In this document: positions 52,731 through 61,577 of the stretch, piece after piece
How the letters are laid out: each line of letters starts with the position of its first letter
Numbering within the stretch: the stretch's first letter is position 1
NCBI GenBank assembly: GCA_902538085.1
Contig: CACBDV010000002.1
Coordinates: 186,001 to 250,000, forward strand
Direction of reading: 5' to 3'
Length of the DNA: 64,000 bases
Source: an uncultured Alphaproteobacteria bacterium
GTDB taxonomy: Bacteria; Pseudomonadota; Alphaproteobacteria; HIMB59
Translations under genes and position numbers: made by a program
Notes under the pieces: generated by a model
What the model was told of the DNA's origin: nothing
The model's input: the letters and a program-made list of their open reading frames with translations, nothing else
The model's database searches: none

Positions 52731-53201
52731 ATGTCTTGGAATAACCAAAAAGTAGAAGATCTTAAAAAACTTTGGAATGAAGGGGTTGCTACTAGCCAGA
52801 TTGGCGTGCAGCTTGGATTTACGAAAAATGCCGTTATTGGTAAGGCTTTTAGATTAGGTCTAGAAAGACGTCAAAACTCCAGAAAAAAATCAACTCAAAA
52901 TCAACAATTTTCATCAGTGACCATGTATAGGGAAACCAGTAATTCATCTTCCCAAAATACCGTAAGAAAAGAGCCAGTTCGAAGAAGAGAAAAATTCAGC
53001 TTTAAAAAGAGTATTGTTGGGACCGGAAACTTCAAATCATGTCAATGGCCAATTGGCGATCCACTTGAAGAGGGGTTTCACTATTGCGGTGGTCAAAATA
53101 TTCCAACAAAACCATATTGTATCGAACATTATAAAAAGGCTTATAATGTCGATGAGAAGTATCTAGATAAACTCTTAGATTTTTTACACGAGAAAAATTA
53201 A
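52731..53201 (+). CDS. gcrA: GcrA cell cycle regulator
   Basis: MSWNNQKVEDLKKLWNEGVATSQIGVQLGFTKNAVIGKAFRLGL; C-terminal CQWPIGDP...FHYCGGQNIPTKPYCIEH. Confidence 0.95.
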   Translation: MSWNNQKVEDLKKLWNEGVATSQIGVQLGFTKNAVIGKAFRLGLERRQNSRKKSTQNQQFSSVTMYRETSNSSSQNTVRKEPVRRREKFSFKKSIVGTGNFKSCQWPIGDPLEEGFHYCGGQNIPTKPYCIEHYKKAYNVDEKYLDKLLDFLHEKN

Positions 53202-53214
53202 TTTTATTTTTATT

Positions 53215-53291
53215 TGGCGCGCTTGGCAGGAATCGAACCTGCGACCCCCAGATTAGGAATCTGGTGCTCTATCCTACTGAGCTACAAGCGC
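53215..53291 (-). tRNA. tRNA-Arg (anticodon CCT), CCA encoded
   Basis: Acceptor GCGCTTG/CAAGCGC, anticodon arm CCAGA-TTCCTAA-TCTGG, T-loop GGTTCGATTCC, 3' GCCA. Confidence 0.96.
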
Positions 53292-53338
53292 CTTTATAAG
53301 TGTACTTAATAATAATAATTCATAAAATAATATAAACT

Positions 53339-53827
53339 ATGAAAAAAAAAGCTGATGAATACCTATATAAAGAAGCATTAAAATATTTGGGTAAATATCC
53401 AGCTACTAAAAAAAAAATTTCTGAAATACTAGAAAAAAAACTCAAAAATAAAAAAACATATCAAAAGGTCATTTTTCCAGAAAATATCTCTAAACAAGAA
53501 CTTATTGAGAATATTGTACAAAAATTAGATGAATTGAAGATTATAAATGAGAGGCACTTTATTGAGACAGTATTTCATTATTATGAGCAATCCTTATTTT
53601 CTATCAAAAAAATAAAAAATAAACTTTTTCAAAAAGGCTTTGAACAAAGCTTAATTGATGAATATGTCTCAAAGAAAGTCTCTGAAAATCCAGATTTAGA
53701 GCTAGAAATTTTAAAAAAATTTATATTTAGAAAAAAACTGTCAAATTTAGAAACTGGTGAGCTTAAAAAAAAGCTTTATCAACAAAGCTTTTCAGAAAAT
53801 TCAATATATAAGGTAATTAGAGATTAA
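53339..53827 (+). CDS. recX: Regulatory protein RecX
   Basis: EALKYLGKYPATKKKISEILEKK; IKNKLFQKGFEQSLIDEYV repeats. Confidence 0.8.
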   Translation: MKKKADEYLYKEALKYLGKYPATKKKISEILEKKLKNKKTYQKVIFPENISKQELIENIVQKLDELKIINERHFIETVFHYYEQSLFSIKKIKNKLFQKGFEQSLIDEYVSKKVSENPDLELEILKKFIFRKKLSNLETGELKKKLYQQSFSENSIYKVIRD

Positions 53828-54091
53828 TTACTTAGATGCAGCTGGTGCTTCAATAGTTTTAGTTGTTTCGTCAGTATTAACAGGTGCTTGACCCTCAGCA
53901 TCTTTATCTTTTTTAGCTTTTTTAATAATTATTTGCTTGCCCCTGTACATACCAGTACTGAGATCAATATGATGAGGTCTTCTCAATTCACCTGATTTTT
54001 TGTCTTCTGCGAATAATTGAGTACCCGCTCTATGATGAGAGCGTCTCATATTCCTTTTTGAGGGTGTAGTTTTTCTTTTTGGAACTGCCAT
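53828..54091 (-). CDS. rpmF: 50S ribosomal protein L32 (start trimmed to MAVPKRK)
   Basis: [21 protein letters not shown]-terminal extension [19 protein letters not shown]. Confidence 0.93.
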   Translation of the reverse strand: MAVPKRKTTPSKRNMRRSHHRAGTQLFAEDKKSGELRRPHHIDLSTGMYRGKQIIIKKAKKDKDAEGQAPVNTDETTKTIEAPAASK

Positions 54092-54155
54092 ATTAGAGCG
54101 ATAACATAATAAAAATTTGTATAAATTACAATAATAATGTATAAATCTGCCCACA

Positions 54156-54479
54156 ATGCAAGAAGAGCAAGTCGATTTAGGTCACAAGAGAACATGCCCA
54201 TGCGGCAGCGTCAAGTATTACGATTTTTATCAGGACGTAATTAATTGTCCAGAGTGCGGTAAATCCATTGAAGCTGTAAATATTGCTAAACCTAAAAGAG
54301 GAAGAAAAGCTGGAATAAGTGTTGCAACACCTACTAAAACTGCCAAAGAAAATGATGAATTAAAAGAGCTAATTGAAGAAACAGAAGATACTGATACTCA
54401 AACTGATGAATCTGATAACTTAGCAGAAGATATCAGTATTGATATTCCAACTGATAAAACAGACGAAGAAACAAATTAA
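54156..54479 (+). CDS. TIGR02300-like zinc-ribbon protein
   Basis: [32 protein letters not shown] and acidic tail. Confidence 0.75.
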   Translation: MQEEQVDLGHKRTCPCGSVKYYDFYQDVINCPECGKSIEAVNIAKPKRGRKAGISVATPTKTAKENDELKELIEETEDTDTQTDESDNLAEDISIDIPTDKTDEETN

Positions 54480-54480
54480 T

Positions 54481-55185
54481 TTATCTTTTATTTAAAATTT
54501 CTAATATTTTTGTTGATGCTTCCTCAAATTTTAAGCTTGAAGATATGGCAAATTCCCTAGTGTATCTCTCAAAAGCTACCTGGAACATCTGACGTTCACT
54601 ATAGGACTGCTCAGTTTGATCATCTTTTCGAAATAAGTCTCGAACGACCTCTGATAGAAGTTTTATATCACCAGAGTTTATCTTTTGATCATACTCTTGA
54701 GCCCTTCTACTCCACATTGCCTTTTTAATTTTAGGCTTTTGCTTTAAAACAGAAAGTGTTCTAGTCATAGATGGTTTACTAGTAATGTTTCTTAAACCGA
54801 TCAACTTTGCTTTAGCAAAGGGAACTCTGATTGTTAACTTGTCTTGAAAAAACTGAATTACATACAGCTGTTCTTCCACTAGATCATATTGGAACTTTTC
54901 TATTGTAAGAATTCTTCCTACGCCGTGAGTAGGGTAAACAATATTCTCTCCTGCTTTAAATTCTTGTGGGACTATTACTTTTTTAATCTTAGGGGCTTTT
55001 GGAGTAACAATTTTTTTAACTACTTTTTTTAATGTCTTTTTTACTACTTTTTTCTTAGCTGTTTTTTTTATAGGTTGATTTTTTTTAGCAGTCGACTTTT
55101 TCTTAACTTGAACTCCTTTTTTAGATTTAACTTTTGTGGTTTTTTTTATTGCTTTTTTTGTTGTAGTTTTTTTTTTAACTGGCAT
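54481..55185 (-). CDS. CarD/CdnL family transcriptional regulator with lysine-rich N-terminal extension
   Basis: FKAGENIVYPTHGVGRILTIE...LYVIQFFQDKLTIRVPFAKA; about 80-aa K/A/T/V-rich N-terminus. Confidence 0.92.
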   Translation of the reverse strand: MPVKKKTTTKKAIKKTTKVKSKKGVQVKKKSTAKKNQPIKKTAKKKVVKKTLKKVVKKIVTPKAPKIKKVIVPQEFKAGENIVYPTHGVGRILTIEKFQYDLVEEQLYVIQFFQDKLTIRVPFAKAKLIGLRNITSKPSMTRTLSVLKQKPKIKKAMWSRRAQEYDQKINSGDIKLLSEVVRDLFRKDDQTEQSYSERQMFQVAFERYTREFAISSSLKFEEASTKILEILNKR

Positions 55186-55517
55186 TAATCAGCTCCTTTT
55201 TCACTGAAATGATTTTCAAATTTATTTTCTACTCCCTCCCACTGTTTTGCATCAGCAGGAGCGTCTTTTTTTGTAGTTATATTAGGCCAAACTTGTGAAT
55301 ATTTTTCATTAACATCTAACCATTTTGTACCATCATCCAAATCGTCTGGGATAATTGCTTCAGCTGGACATTCTGGTTCACATACACCGCAGTCAATACA
55401 TTCATCAGGGTTAATAACAAGCATATTTTCACCCTCATAAAAGCAATCCACAGGACATACCTCAACGCAATCCATGTATTTACACTTAATACACTTATCA
55501 TTAACTAAGTAGGTCAT
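55185..55517 (-). CDS. fdxA: Ferredoxin FdxA (7Fe-8S type)
   Basis: [43 protein letters not shown]. Confidence 0.95.
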   Translation of the reverse strand: MTYLVNDKCIKCKYMDCVEVCPVDCFYEGENMLVINPDECIDCGVCEPECPAEAIIPDDLDDGTKWLDVNEKYSQVWPNITTKKDAPADAKQWEGVENKFENHFSEKGAD

Positions 55518-55951
55518 AGGCTGTTTTTTACTCTATTTCTAATCAATATAAAATCTTTATCTTCTAGGCCAAGTAGCATTGATATTTTTCTCACAGTAGA
55601 AACCTCAAGCTGATCCTCTTTGCCATCAACCATTAAAACCTGCCAACAAATTAAAATTACATCCATTCTCTGTTCATAATTAAGTGATGTTTTAAGTCTG
55701 TATGAGAACTGAGAAAGGTCGGTGTTGAAATGTTGTTGATTGGCTAATTTATTAAAATGCTCTTTATTACTCTGGATAGGTATTCTAAAATAAAATTCTA
55801 CTAACTCAGAGGCAAAGTTAATTTCTTGTTCTGAAATTTCGTGATCTGCAATAATAATTTCGTAAATTAAGTTATATAAATCTGACTCAAAAGAGTGATC
55901 ATCATTTTTATCCTTCTTTTTATTAAAGGATTGAAAGAATTTATTTAACAT
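55514..55951 (-). CDS. TerB-family protein
   Basis: [28 protein letters not shown]...[30 protein letters not shown]. Confidence 0.7.
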   Translation of the reverse strand: MLNKFFQSFNKKKDKNDDHSFESDLYNLIYEIIIADHEISEQEINFASELVEFYFRIPIQSNKEHFNKLANQQHFNTDLSQFSYRLKTSLNYEQRMDVILICWQVLMVDGKEDQLEVSTVRKISMLLGLEDKDFILIRNRVKNSL

Positions 55952-58493
55952 TTATATTTTTTAATTGTTCAAAAGGGTTATTAAATAATTTTTTTGATGA
56001 AGGTTTTTTTACTTTTTTTGATGGTTTTTTCAATACTTTTTTGTTTTTAGTTTGTTTTAACTCTAGTGTCTTATTATTGACAATTTTTTTAGAAATAATT
56101 AAATCATTTTCAGCTATCTCTATAATATTAAAAGATCTACTTTTTAAAATATTAATGAGTTTATCTTTTTTTATTCCCAAAAGATTAGATAAATCCATAG
56201 GAAGTGAAAAAGGGCCCCTATTTTCTCTTTTAAATAATTGTTTTTCAAATTCATTAAAAATGTCAAGCCTGATTAGTAAGTCATTTTTAGAAATAAATCC
56301 TAAGAAAGTAAATAGTTCTTCATTTAACTTATTTTGAATATTAAGTGTTGCATTGCCATCTTTTGGTATATATTCATCAATATTTAAATGTTCATCATTA
56401 TACAAATTCCATAAATAAAACTTTAATTTCATGTATTCAGGTCTAATTAATTCAGAATTAAATATAACATTCTTTCCTAGTCTAAAATTTAGAGAATGAA
56501 TTTCCTTTCTTTGTGGTTCATCAATTTGCTTAAATTCATCTAATATATTTACTTGGTAAAGGTTATATTGGCTTTCAATTATCTTAAAAATAAAACTTCT
56601 TTCCTCAGGTTTTGAGTTAAATTTTTTCAGTTTGTCAGATAAGTCCAACTTCGACAGATGGGTTTCCTCAAACCATTTTTGTATTTTCTCCTTAATTTTT
56701 TGAATATGATCAGGCGATACTAGTATGTTATCTAAGATTGGCTCTAAAATAGGATGAGTGATATCGTTTCCTTTTTTAAACATTGCTACATTAGCGTCTC
56801 CCCATTTAAGATATAAATTCTGAAAATTTCCATTCTCATCAACTTTTGATTCAATCAACAAGCTTTCGTTTGGTGCTTCTATAAAATTATCAACGTTAAA
56901 AGACATATATGGGAAAATTTGTTCTTTTATTAATTTATGGTAGTTGTTATTTAAAATATCCTTATATTTTTCATTAAAAAAAATTTTAAAACCTTCTATA
57001 ACTCCTATTTTTTCGTCTTTTATCTTAACATATCTATTATCAGTTAAAGAGATATTTTTTTTACTGATATTTAAATTTTGGATCATCTCACTTTTATTTT
57101 TATCAACAAATTTTTGCATTAAACTTAAATGTATTTCCTCAGACAGTTTATTTTCAATATTTTTAACAGTTTCAACCCAAATAGAGTTACTTATCCATTG
57201 TTTCTGATTAGTAATGTATAGCCAAGTTCTGGTTTCATTTAAGTTATATATAAGATCATCAATGCTACCGTTATAATTTTGTAAGTAGGAAATTTCTTTT
57301 TCTAAAAATTTATCACTAAATAACCATCTATTTTTTATAAGTTCATTAAATATTTTTATTAATAGTTCAACGTGTTTTTCATCTGAAATATTTTGATAAT
57401 CTGGTATTCTACATACGTCCCATAACTGTTTCAAAATTTCAGGATTATCAAATTTATAATTTTTTTTATTATCTTTCAGAAACCTAAATAAAAACTTTTG
57501 ATCCTCAGCATCTTTTTTTAGAATTAGTCGATGGTTATCAGATTTCTTTTTTAAAGATTTTACTAATTCATATTCTGACTTAAATGACAGAAGATGATTT
57601 CTCCAAAATATTTTTTTAACAGGTTCAAATTTATGTGCTTGTATATTTTCTATAGTATTCATATTTGTCAACCTCGCTCCAAGAGTAGTCCCAAAGTAAC
57701 CTGATTTTGTATAGCGGCCTGCCCTTCCAGCTATTTGGCCTATTTCAATATCACTCAAAGATCGGACATATTTTCCATCAAACTTATCAAGACCGGAAAA
57801 ATAAACTTGGTTAATATCTAAATTCAATCCCATACCTATGGCATCAGTGGCGACAATATAATCGACCTCTCCATCCTCATATAATTTCACTTGGGAGTTT
57901 CTTGTTTTTGGACTGAGTGCACCAGCAACAAGAGCCACACCTCCTTTTAAGCTTCTTATCTGTTCGGCTATTTCATAAAGTCCAATTAAGTTAAATGCAA
58001 TTATTGCTGATCTGGGTTTTATGTTTTGGATTTTTTTATGACCAATAAAATTTAATTCTGAAAATCTATTTTTAAAAATTATTTTTGCCTCAGGAATTAA
58101 TTCTTTAATAATCTCTTCCATTGTAAGAGAACCTAAGAAGATAGTCTTCTGTTCTCCGCGAGAATGTAAAAGCCTTTGAGTGAAAATATGTCCTCTCTCA
58201 TAGTCAGATGCTAATTGAATCTCATCTATGCAAACAAATTCAAAAAAATCATCTGGCATTGATTCGACAGTACAAAAAAAATATTTTGCATTTGAAGGAA
58301 TTATTTTTTCTTCACCAGTTATTAAAGCAATTTGATTTACAGGATAAAGTTTACATGCTTTATCATAATTTTCTCTTGCTAAAAGCCTCAAAGGGAAACC
58401 AAAAACACCGTTTTTAAAGGAAAACATTTGTTCAAAAGCATAAAATGTTTTTCCAGTATTAGTTGGACCTAAAATTATTTCAATTTGATTCAT
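55941..58493 (-). CDS. Suv3-like DEAD/DExH RNA helicase
   Basis: LGPTNTGKTFYAFEQM, FVCIDEIQLASDYERGHIFTQRLL, VATDAIGMGLNLDI, GQIAGRAGRY. Confidence 0.9.
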   Translation of the reverse strand: MNQIEIILGPTNTGKTFYAFEQMFSFKNGVFGFPLRLLARENYDKACKLYPVNQIALITGEEKIIPSNAKYFFCTVESMPDDFFEFVCIDEIQLASDYERGHIFTQRLLHSRGEQKTIFLGSLTMEEIIKELIPEAKIIFKNRFSELNFIGHKKIQNIKPRSAIIAFNLIGLYEIAEQIRSLKGGVALVAGALSPKTRNSQVKLYEDGEVDYIVATDAIGMGLNLDINQVYFSGLDKFDGKYVRSLSDIEIGQIAGRAGRYTKSGYFGTTLGARLTNMNTIENIQAHKFEPVKKIFWRNHLLSFKSEYELVKSLKKKSDNHRLILKKDAEDQKFLFRFLKDNKKNYKFDNPEILKQLWDVCRIPDYQNISDEKHVELLIKIFNELIKNRWLFSDKFLEKEISYLQNYNGSIDDLIYNLNETRTWLYITNQKQWISNSIWVETVKNIENKLSEEIHLSLMQKFVDKNKSEMIQNLNISKKNISLTDNRYVKIKDEKIGVIEGFKIFFNEKYKDILNNNYHKLIKEQIFPYMSFNVDNFIEAPNESLLIESKVDENGNFQNLYLKWGDANVAMFKKGNDITHPILEPILDNILVSPDHIQKIKEKIQKWFEETHLSKLDLSDKLKKFNSKPEERSFIFKIIESQYNLYQVNILDEFKQIDEPQRKEIHSLNFRLGKNVIFNSELIRPEYMKLKFYLWNLYNDEHLNIDEYIPKDGNATLNIQNKLNEELFTFLGFISKNDLLIRLDIFNEFEKQLFKRENRGPFSLPMDLSNLLGIKKDKLINILKSRSFNIIEIAENDLIISKKIVNNKTLELKQTKNKKVLKKPSKKVKKPSSKKLFNNPFEQLKNINVK

Positions 58494-58583
58494 TCAATGA
58501 AAAGAAGTTACCATAAATAAAATGTTGACTTAATTAAATACTTTCTTAAGTTTTTTTTAAGAAAATGAATATTTAGATATTCG

Positions 58584-58609
58584 TTTTATACTTACTAGTA
58601 AGTGTAAAA
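58584..58609. repeat. 26-bp near-perfect palindrome upstream of histone-like gene
   Basis: ttttatacttactagtaagtgtaaaa; 12 of 13 positions self-complementary. Confidence 0.85.
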
Positions 58610-58624
58610 AGTAAGGAGGCTATA

Positions 58625-58999
58625 ATGGCTGTAAAAAAGAAAAAAGCTGCCAAGAAAAAAGCAGCTCCTAAGAAAAGGAAAGCTGCAAAAAAGGAAGCAC
58701 CTAAAAAGAAAAAGGCTGCGAAGAAAAAAGCAGCTCCTAAAAGAAGGAAAGCTGCGAAGAAAAAAGCAGCACCTAAAAAGAGAAAAGCCACTAAGAGAAA
58801 AGCTGTGAGAAGAAAAGCTGCGAAGAAAAAAGCAGCTCCTAAGAAAAGGAAAGCTGCGAAGAAAAAAGCAGCTCCTAAGAAGAAGAAAGCAGCTCCTAAG
58901 AAGAAAGCTGCAAAGAAAAAAGCAGCTCCTAAGAAAAGGAAAGCTGCGAAGAAAAAAGCAGCTCCTAAGAAAAGGAAAGCTTCTAGAAAAAGAAGATAA
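58625..58999 (+). CDS. Histone H1-like lysine/alanine/proline-rich repeat protein
   Basis: Repeated KKKAAPKKRKAAKKKAAPKKRKAAK; preceded by aaggagg. Confidence 0.85.
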   Translation: MAVKKKKAAKKKAAPKKRKAAKKEAPKKKKAAKKKAAPKRRKAAKKKAAPKKRKATKRKAVRRKAAKKKAAPKKRKAAKKKAAPKKKKAAPKKKAAKKKAAPKKRKAAKKKAAPKKRKASRKRR

Positions 59000-59030
59000 T
59001 TTTCAAAGTTTTAAATATTTAAAACATCAA

Positions 59031-59060
59031 AAGCGGGTTATAATCACCCGCTTTTTTTTT
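59031..59060 (+). terminator. Intrinsic terminator of histone-like gene, T-run abutting ccmA ATG
   Basis: AAGCGGGT-tataatc-ACCCGCTT followed by T-run. Confidence 0.92.
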
Positions 59061-59663
59061 ATGATAGAAGTTAATAATTTATCTTATGCTAGAGGAAATA
59101 CTCTAATCTATAAAAATATTAGTTTTAAAATACGTCCTGGGGAATTGTTACTCGTTCAGGGCGCAAATGGTGTGGGTAAAACAACCTTGTTATCTAATCT
59201 TGTCAATTTTATAGATCCACTAGAAGGAAGTTTAACTTACAATAACTTAGTAATTGATAATCATATTGCTTCCCAACATTTTTTATATGTTGGTGAAACT
59301 AACTTTGCTCATGACACACTAACTTTAAGTCAAAATATTCAATACTGGCTTTCAATTCACAATGTTAAATTTAATAACTCTATAAAAGAAAAAAGCATAA
59401 AATATTTTTTCCAGGAATTAAATCTTGATAAAAAATTTTATCAGCTTTCTTATGGTCAGAAGAAAAAACTTCAATTGCTACTACTTATGTTAGTTCATAA
59501 ACCAGTTTGGATACTAGATGATCCACTTAGTGGGCTTGATGAAAGAACAATAATAAATTTAAATAGTTTATTTGAAAAAAAGTTAGAAAATAAGGGAATA
59601 ATTATATTAGCAAGTCATCAAAATATTAGTTTAAATAATTATAAAACGCTTCAATTATCATGA
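59061..59663 (+). CDS. ccmA: Heme exporter ATP-binding protein
   Basis: VQGANGVGKTTLLSNL, LSYGQKKKLQLLLL, WILDDPLSGLDE; followed by ccmB. Confidence 0.94.
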   Translation: MIEVNNLSYARGNTLIYKNISFKIRPGELLLVQGANGVGKTTLLSNLVNFIDPLEGSLTYNNLVIDNHIASQHFLYVGETNFAHDTLTLSQNIQYWLSIHNVKFNNSIKEKSIKYFFQELNLDKKFYQLSYGQKKKLQLLLLMLVHKPVWILDDPLSGLDERTIINLNSLFEKKLENKGIIILASHQNISLNNYKTLQLS

Positions 59664-60319
59664 TAGAAAATTTTTTTAAGTTAATTTTAAGTGAATTTCA
59701 ACTTATGCTTAAAGAAAGTGTCTTCAGTTTTGTTCTTTATTGTTTATTGATTATTTCGTGTGCTATTTTCGCACTATCATTAAAACATCAGTCAATGGGA
59801 ATTAATGCTCCATTATCTTTCTTATACATAATGATTTTTTTTATTTCATTATTTAAAGTTGAAAAAATTTATAGCCAAGACTTTGATGAAGCAAAACTTC
59901 GTCAGTATCTCCTTTCTCCTTTCTCTTTGGAGATAATTGTTTTCATTAAAAACATGATGATTTATTTTAATTTAATTATTTTTTTCTTTATATTCTCACC
60001 ACTAATTTTGATTATTTTAAATATCGATCTAGCTTATTTATTAGAGATAAATATTCTTCTAGCGCTATCACTTTTAAGTATTATTTTTATAGCTTCAATG
60101 ACTGCATCAATAACAATCTCTAAGAACAATAGGCTCTCACTTACAAGTATTTTAACATTGCCTCTTTTTGTCCCTATTCTTATATTTTCTATGGCAATAA
60201 CTGATTTAATTGATTTTAATACAGGCAGAATGTATTTATTTTTTGTAGCTTATTTTTTATTAAATTTGGCCTTTTCGCCTTTGCTGACTAGTTTTGCCCT
60301 AAAAAAATTATCAATCTAA
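59660..60319 (+). CDS. ccmB: Heme exporter permease CcmB
   Basis: 6-TM protein between ccmA and ccmC; YSQDFDEAKLRQYLLSPFSLE. Confidence 0.9.
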   Translation: MIENFFKLILSEFQLMLKESVFSFVLYCLLIISCAIFALSLKHQSMGINAPLSFLYIMIFFISLFKVEKIYSQDFDEAKLRQYLLSPFSLEIIVFIKNMMIYFNLIIFFFIFSPLILIILNIDLAYLLEINILLALSLLSIIFIASMTASITISKNNRLSLTSILTLPLFVPILIFSMAITDLIDFNTGRMYLFFVAYFLLNLAFSPLLTSFALKKLSI

Positions 60320-61026
60320 TGTTTGCTATAACTCCAAATACACTTTCTAATTTTATGATCTCTGTATCTAGGTATGTAATTTTATTATCAATTGCATTAA
60401 TAAGTGTTTCTGCTTTTCTGATTATTTTTTTAGAAAATGATTATTATCAAGGAGTCTCATTTAAAATAATGTTTATCCACGTTCCCACTGCTTGGTTATC
60501 ACTGTCAATTTTTCTAGTGATGGGAATTAGTAGTATCATTGGCTTAATATTTAAATCCCCAACAGCATTCACAGTTGCAAGATCTTTATCTCCAATAGGG
60601 TTGATAATGAGCATTATCGTTTTAGTTACTGGATCGTTATGGGGAAATTTGACTTGGGGAGCGTATTGGGTATGGGATGCGAGGTTAACTTCAATGTTAA
60701 TTTTAGCGTTCATTTACTTAGGTCACATTCTTCTTTTATATTCATTTGAGCACTTCCAAAAAGCAGATTTTGCAGCCTCAATTTTGGCAATTATAGGATT
60801 AGTAAATCTGCCTATAGTTAAATTTTCAGTTGATTGGTGGACAACTCTTCACCAAGAAAGTAGTGTTTTAAGGATGGGAGGGCCCAGTATGACTAATGAC
60901 TATTTAATTACATTATTTGTCAGTTTTTTTGGTATTTTTATGCTTACAATATTTTGGTTTTCTAATATTTTTTATATAATTGTCGAAAAAAGAAAAATGG
61001 AGAGATCCATACTGCTCAATGACTAG
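60319..61026 (+). CDS. ccmC: Heme exporter protein CcmC
   Basis: MFIHVPTAWLS, WGNLTWGAYWVWDARLTSMLIL, WWTTLHQESSV. Confidence 0.95.
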   Translation: MFAITPNTLSNFMISVSRYVILLSIALISVSAFLIIFLENDYYQGVSFKIMFIHVPTAWLSLSIFLVMGISSIIGLIFKSPTAFTVARSLSPIGLIMSIIVLVTGSLWGNLTWGAYWVWDARLTSMLILAFIYLGHILLLYSFEHFQKADFAASILAIIGLVNLPIVKFSVDWWTTLHQESSVLRMGGPSMTNDYLITLFVSFFGIFMLTIFWFSNIFYIIVEKRKMERSILLND

Positions 61027-61150
61027 TTTAGAATTCGTTTTAATTTGTTATGGATTTTTTGGGATCGTCTGTGCTGTGACAACGATTATAATTATGCTGC
61101 TCAAGAAAAAAGTCTTTAATATGATTAGTGCGCATAATCAAATTAAATAA
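61019..61150 (+). CDS. ccmD: Heme exporter protein CcmD, missing from supplied ORF track
   Basis: MTSLEFVLICYGFFGIVCAVTTIIIMLLKKKVFNMISAHNQIK; single-TM small protein between ccmC and ccmE. Confidence 0.75.
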   Translation: MTSLEFVLICYGFFGIVCAVTTIIIMLLKKKVFNMISAHNQIK

Positions 61151-61577
61151 TCAAATAAAAAAGCGATTTATTTTTTTACTAATAATATTCGCTTGCTTTT
61201 CTACCTCTATATTTTTAATAAGTTATTCTTTAAAAGATCAAATTGCATATTTTGTTGAACCAACTGATCTAAAAAGTATGGAGGGGATAGAAAATAGGTA
61301 TTTGAGAGTTGGAGGGCTTGTCAAAACAAATAGTTTAAAATTTTTAGATGGAAACTGGGTTTTTGAAGTAGTTGATCAAAATCAAAATTCTGTAAATGTT
61401 GTATTTTCTAAAACACTTCCAAATCTAGTAGAAGAAAATAAAGGTATTATCGTTGAAGGAAAATTCATTGATAACATTTTTGTTGCAGAGATAGTTTTGG
61501 CCAAACACGATGAAAACTATATGCCCCAAAGTGCTATAGACAAACTTAAAGAAGAAGGAAAATGGAGAGGGAATTAA
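61128..61577 (+). CDS. ccmE: Cytochrome c-type biogenesis protein CcmE (GTG start)
   Basis: RYLRVGGLVKTNSLKF...VFSKTLPNLVEENKGIIVEG; LAKHDENYMP heme-binding His. Confidence 0.94.
   Translation: MRIIKLNNQIKKRFIFLLIIFACFSTSIFLISYSLKDQIAYFVEPTDLKSMEGIENRYLRVGGLVKTNSLKFLDGNWVFEVVDQNQNSVNVVFSKTLPNLVEENKGIIVEGKFIDNIFVAEIVLAKHDENYMPQSAIDKLKEEGKWRGN

Noticed and set aside
58573-58791. 72-aa Phe/Ala/Leu-rich minus-strand ORF resembling a membrane protein
   Set aside because: Antisense translation of the lysine/alanine repeat gene; no independent start signals.
58625-58999. CRISPR-like array of short repeats
   Set aside because: Repeats are contiguous, in-phase coding triplets without unique spacers and no cas genes nearby.
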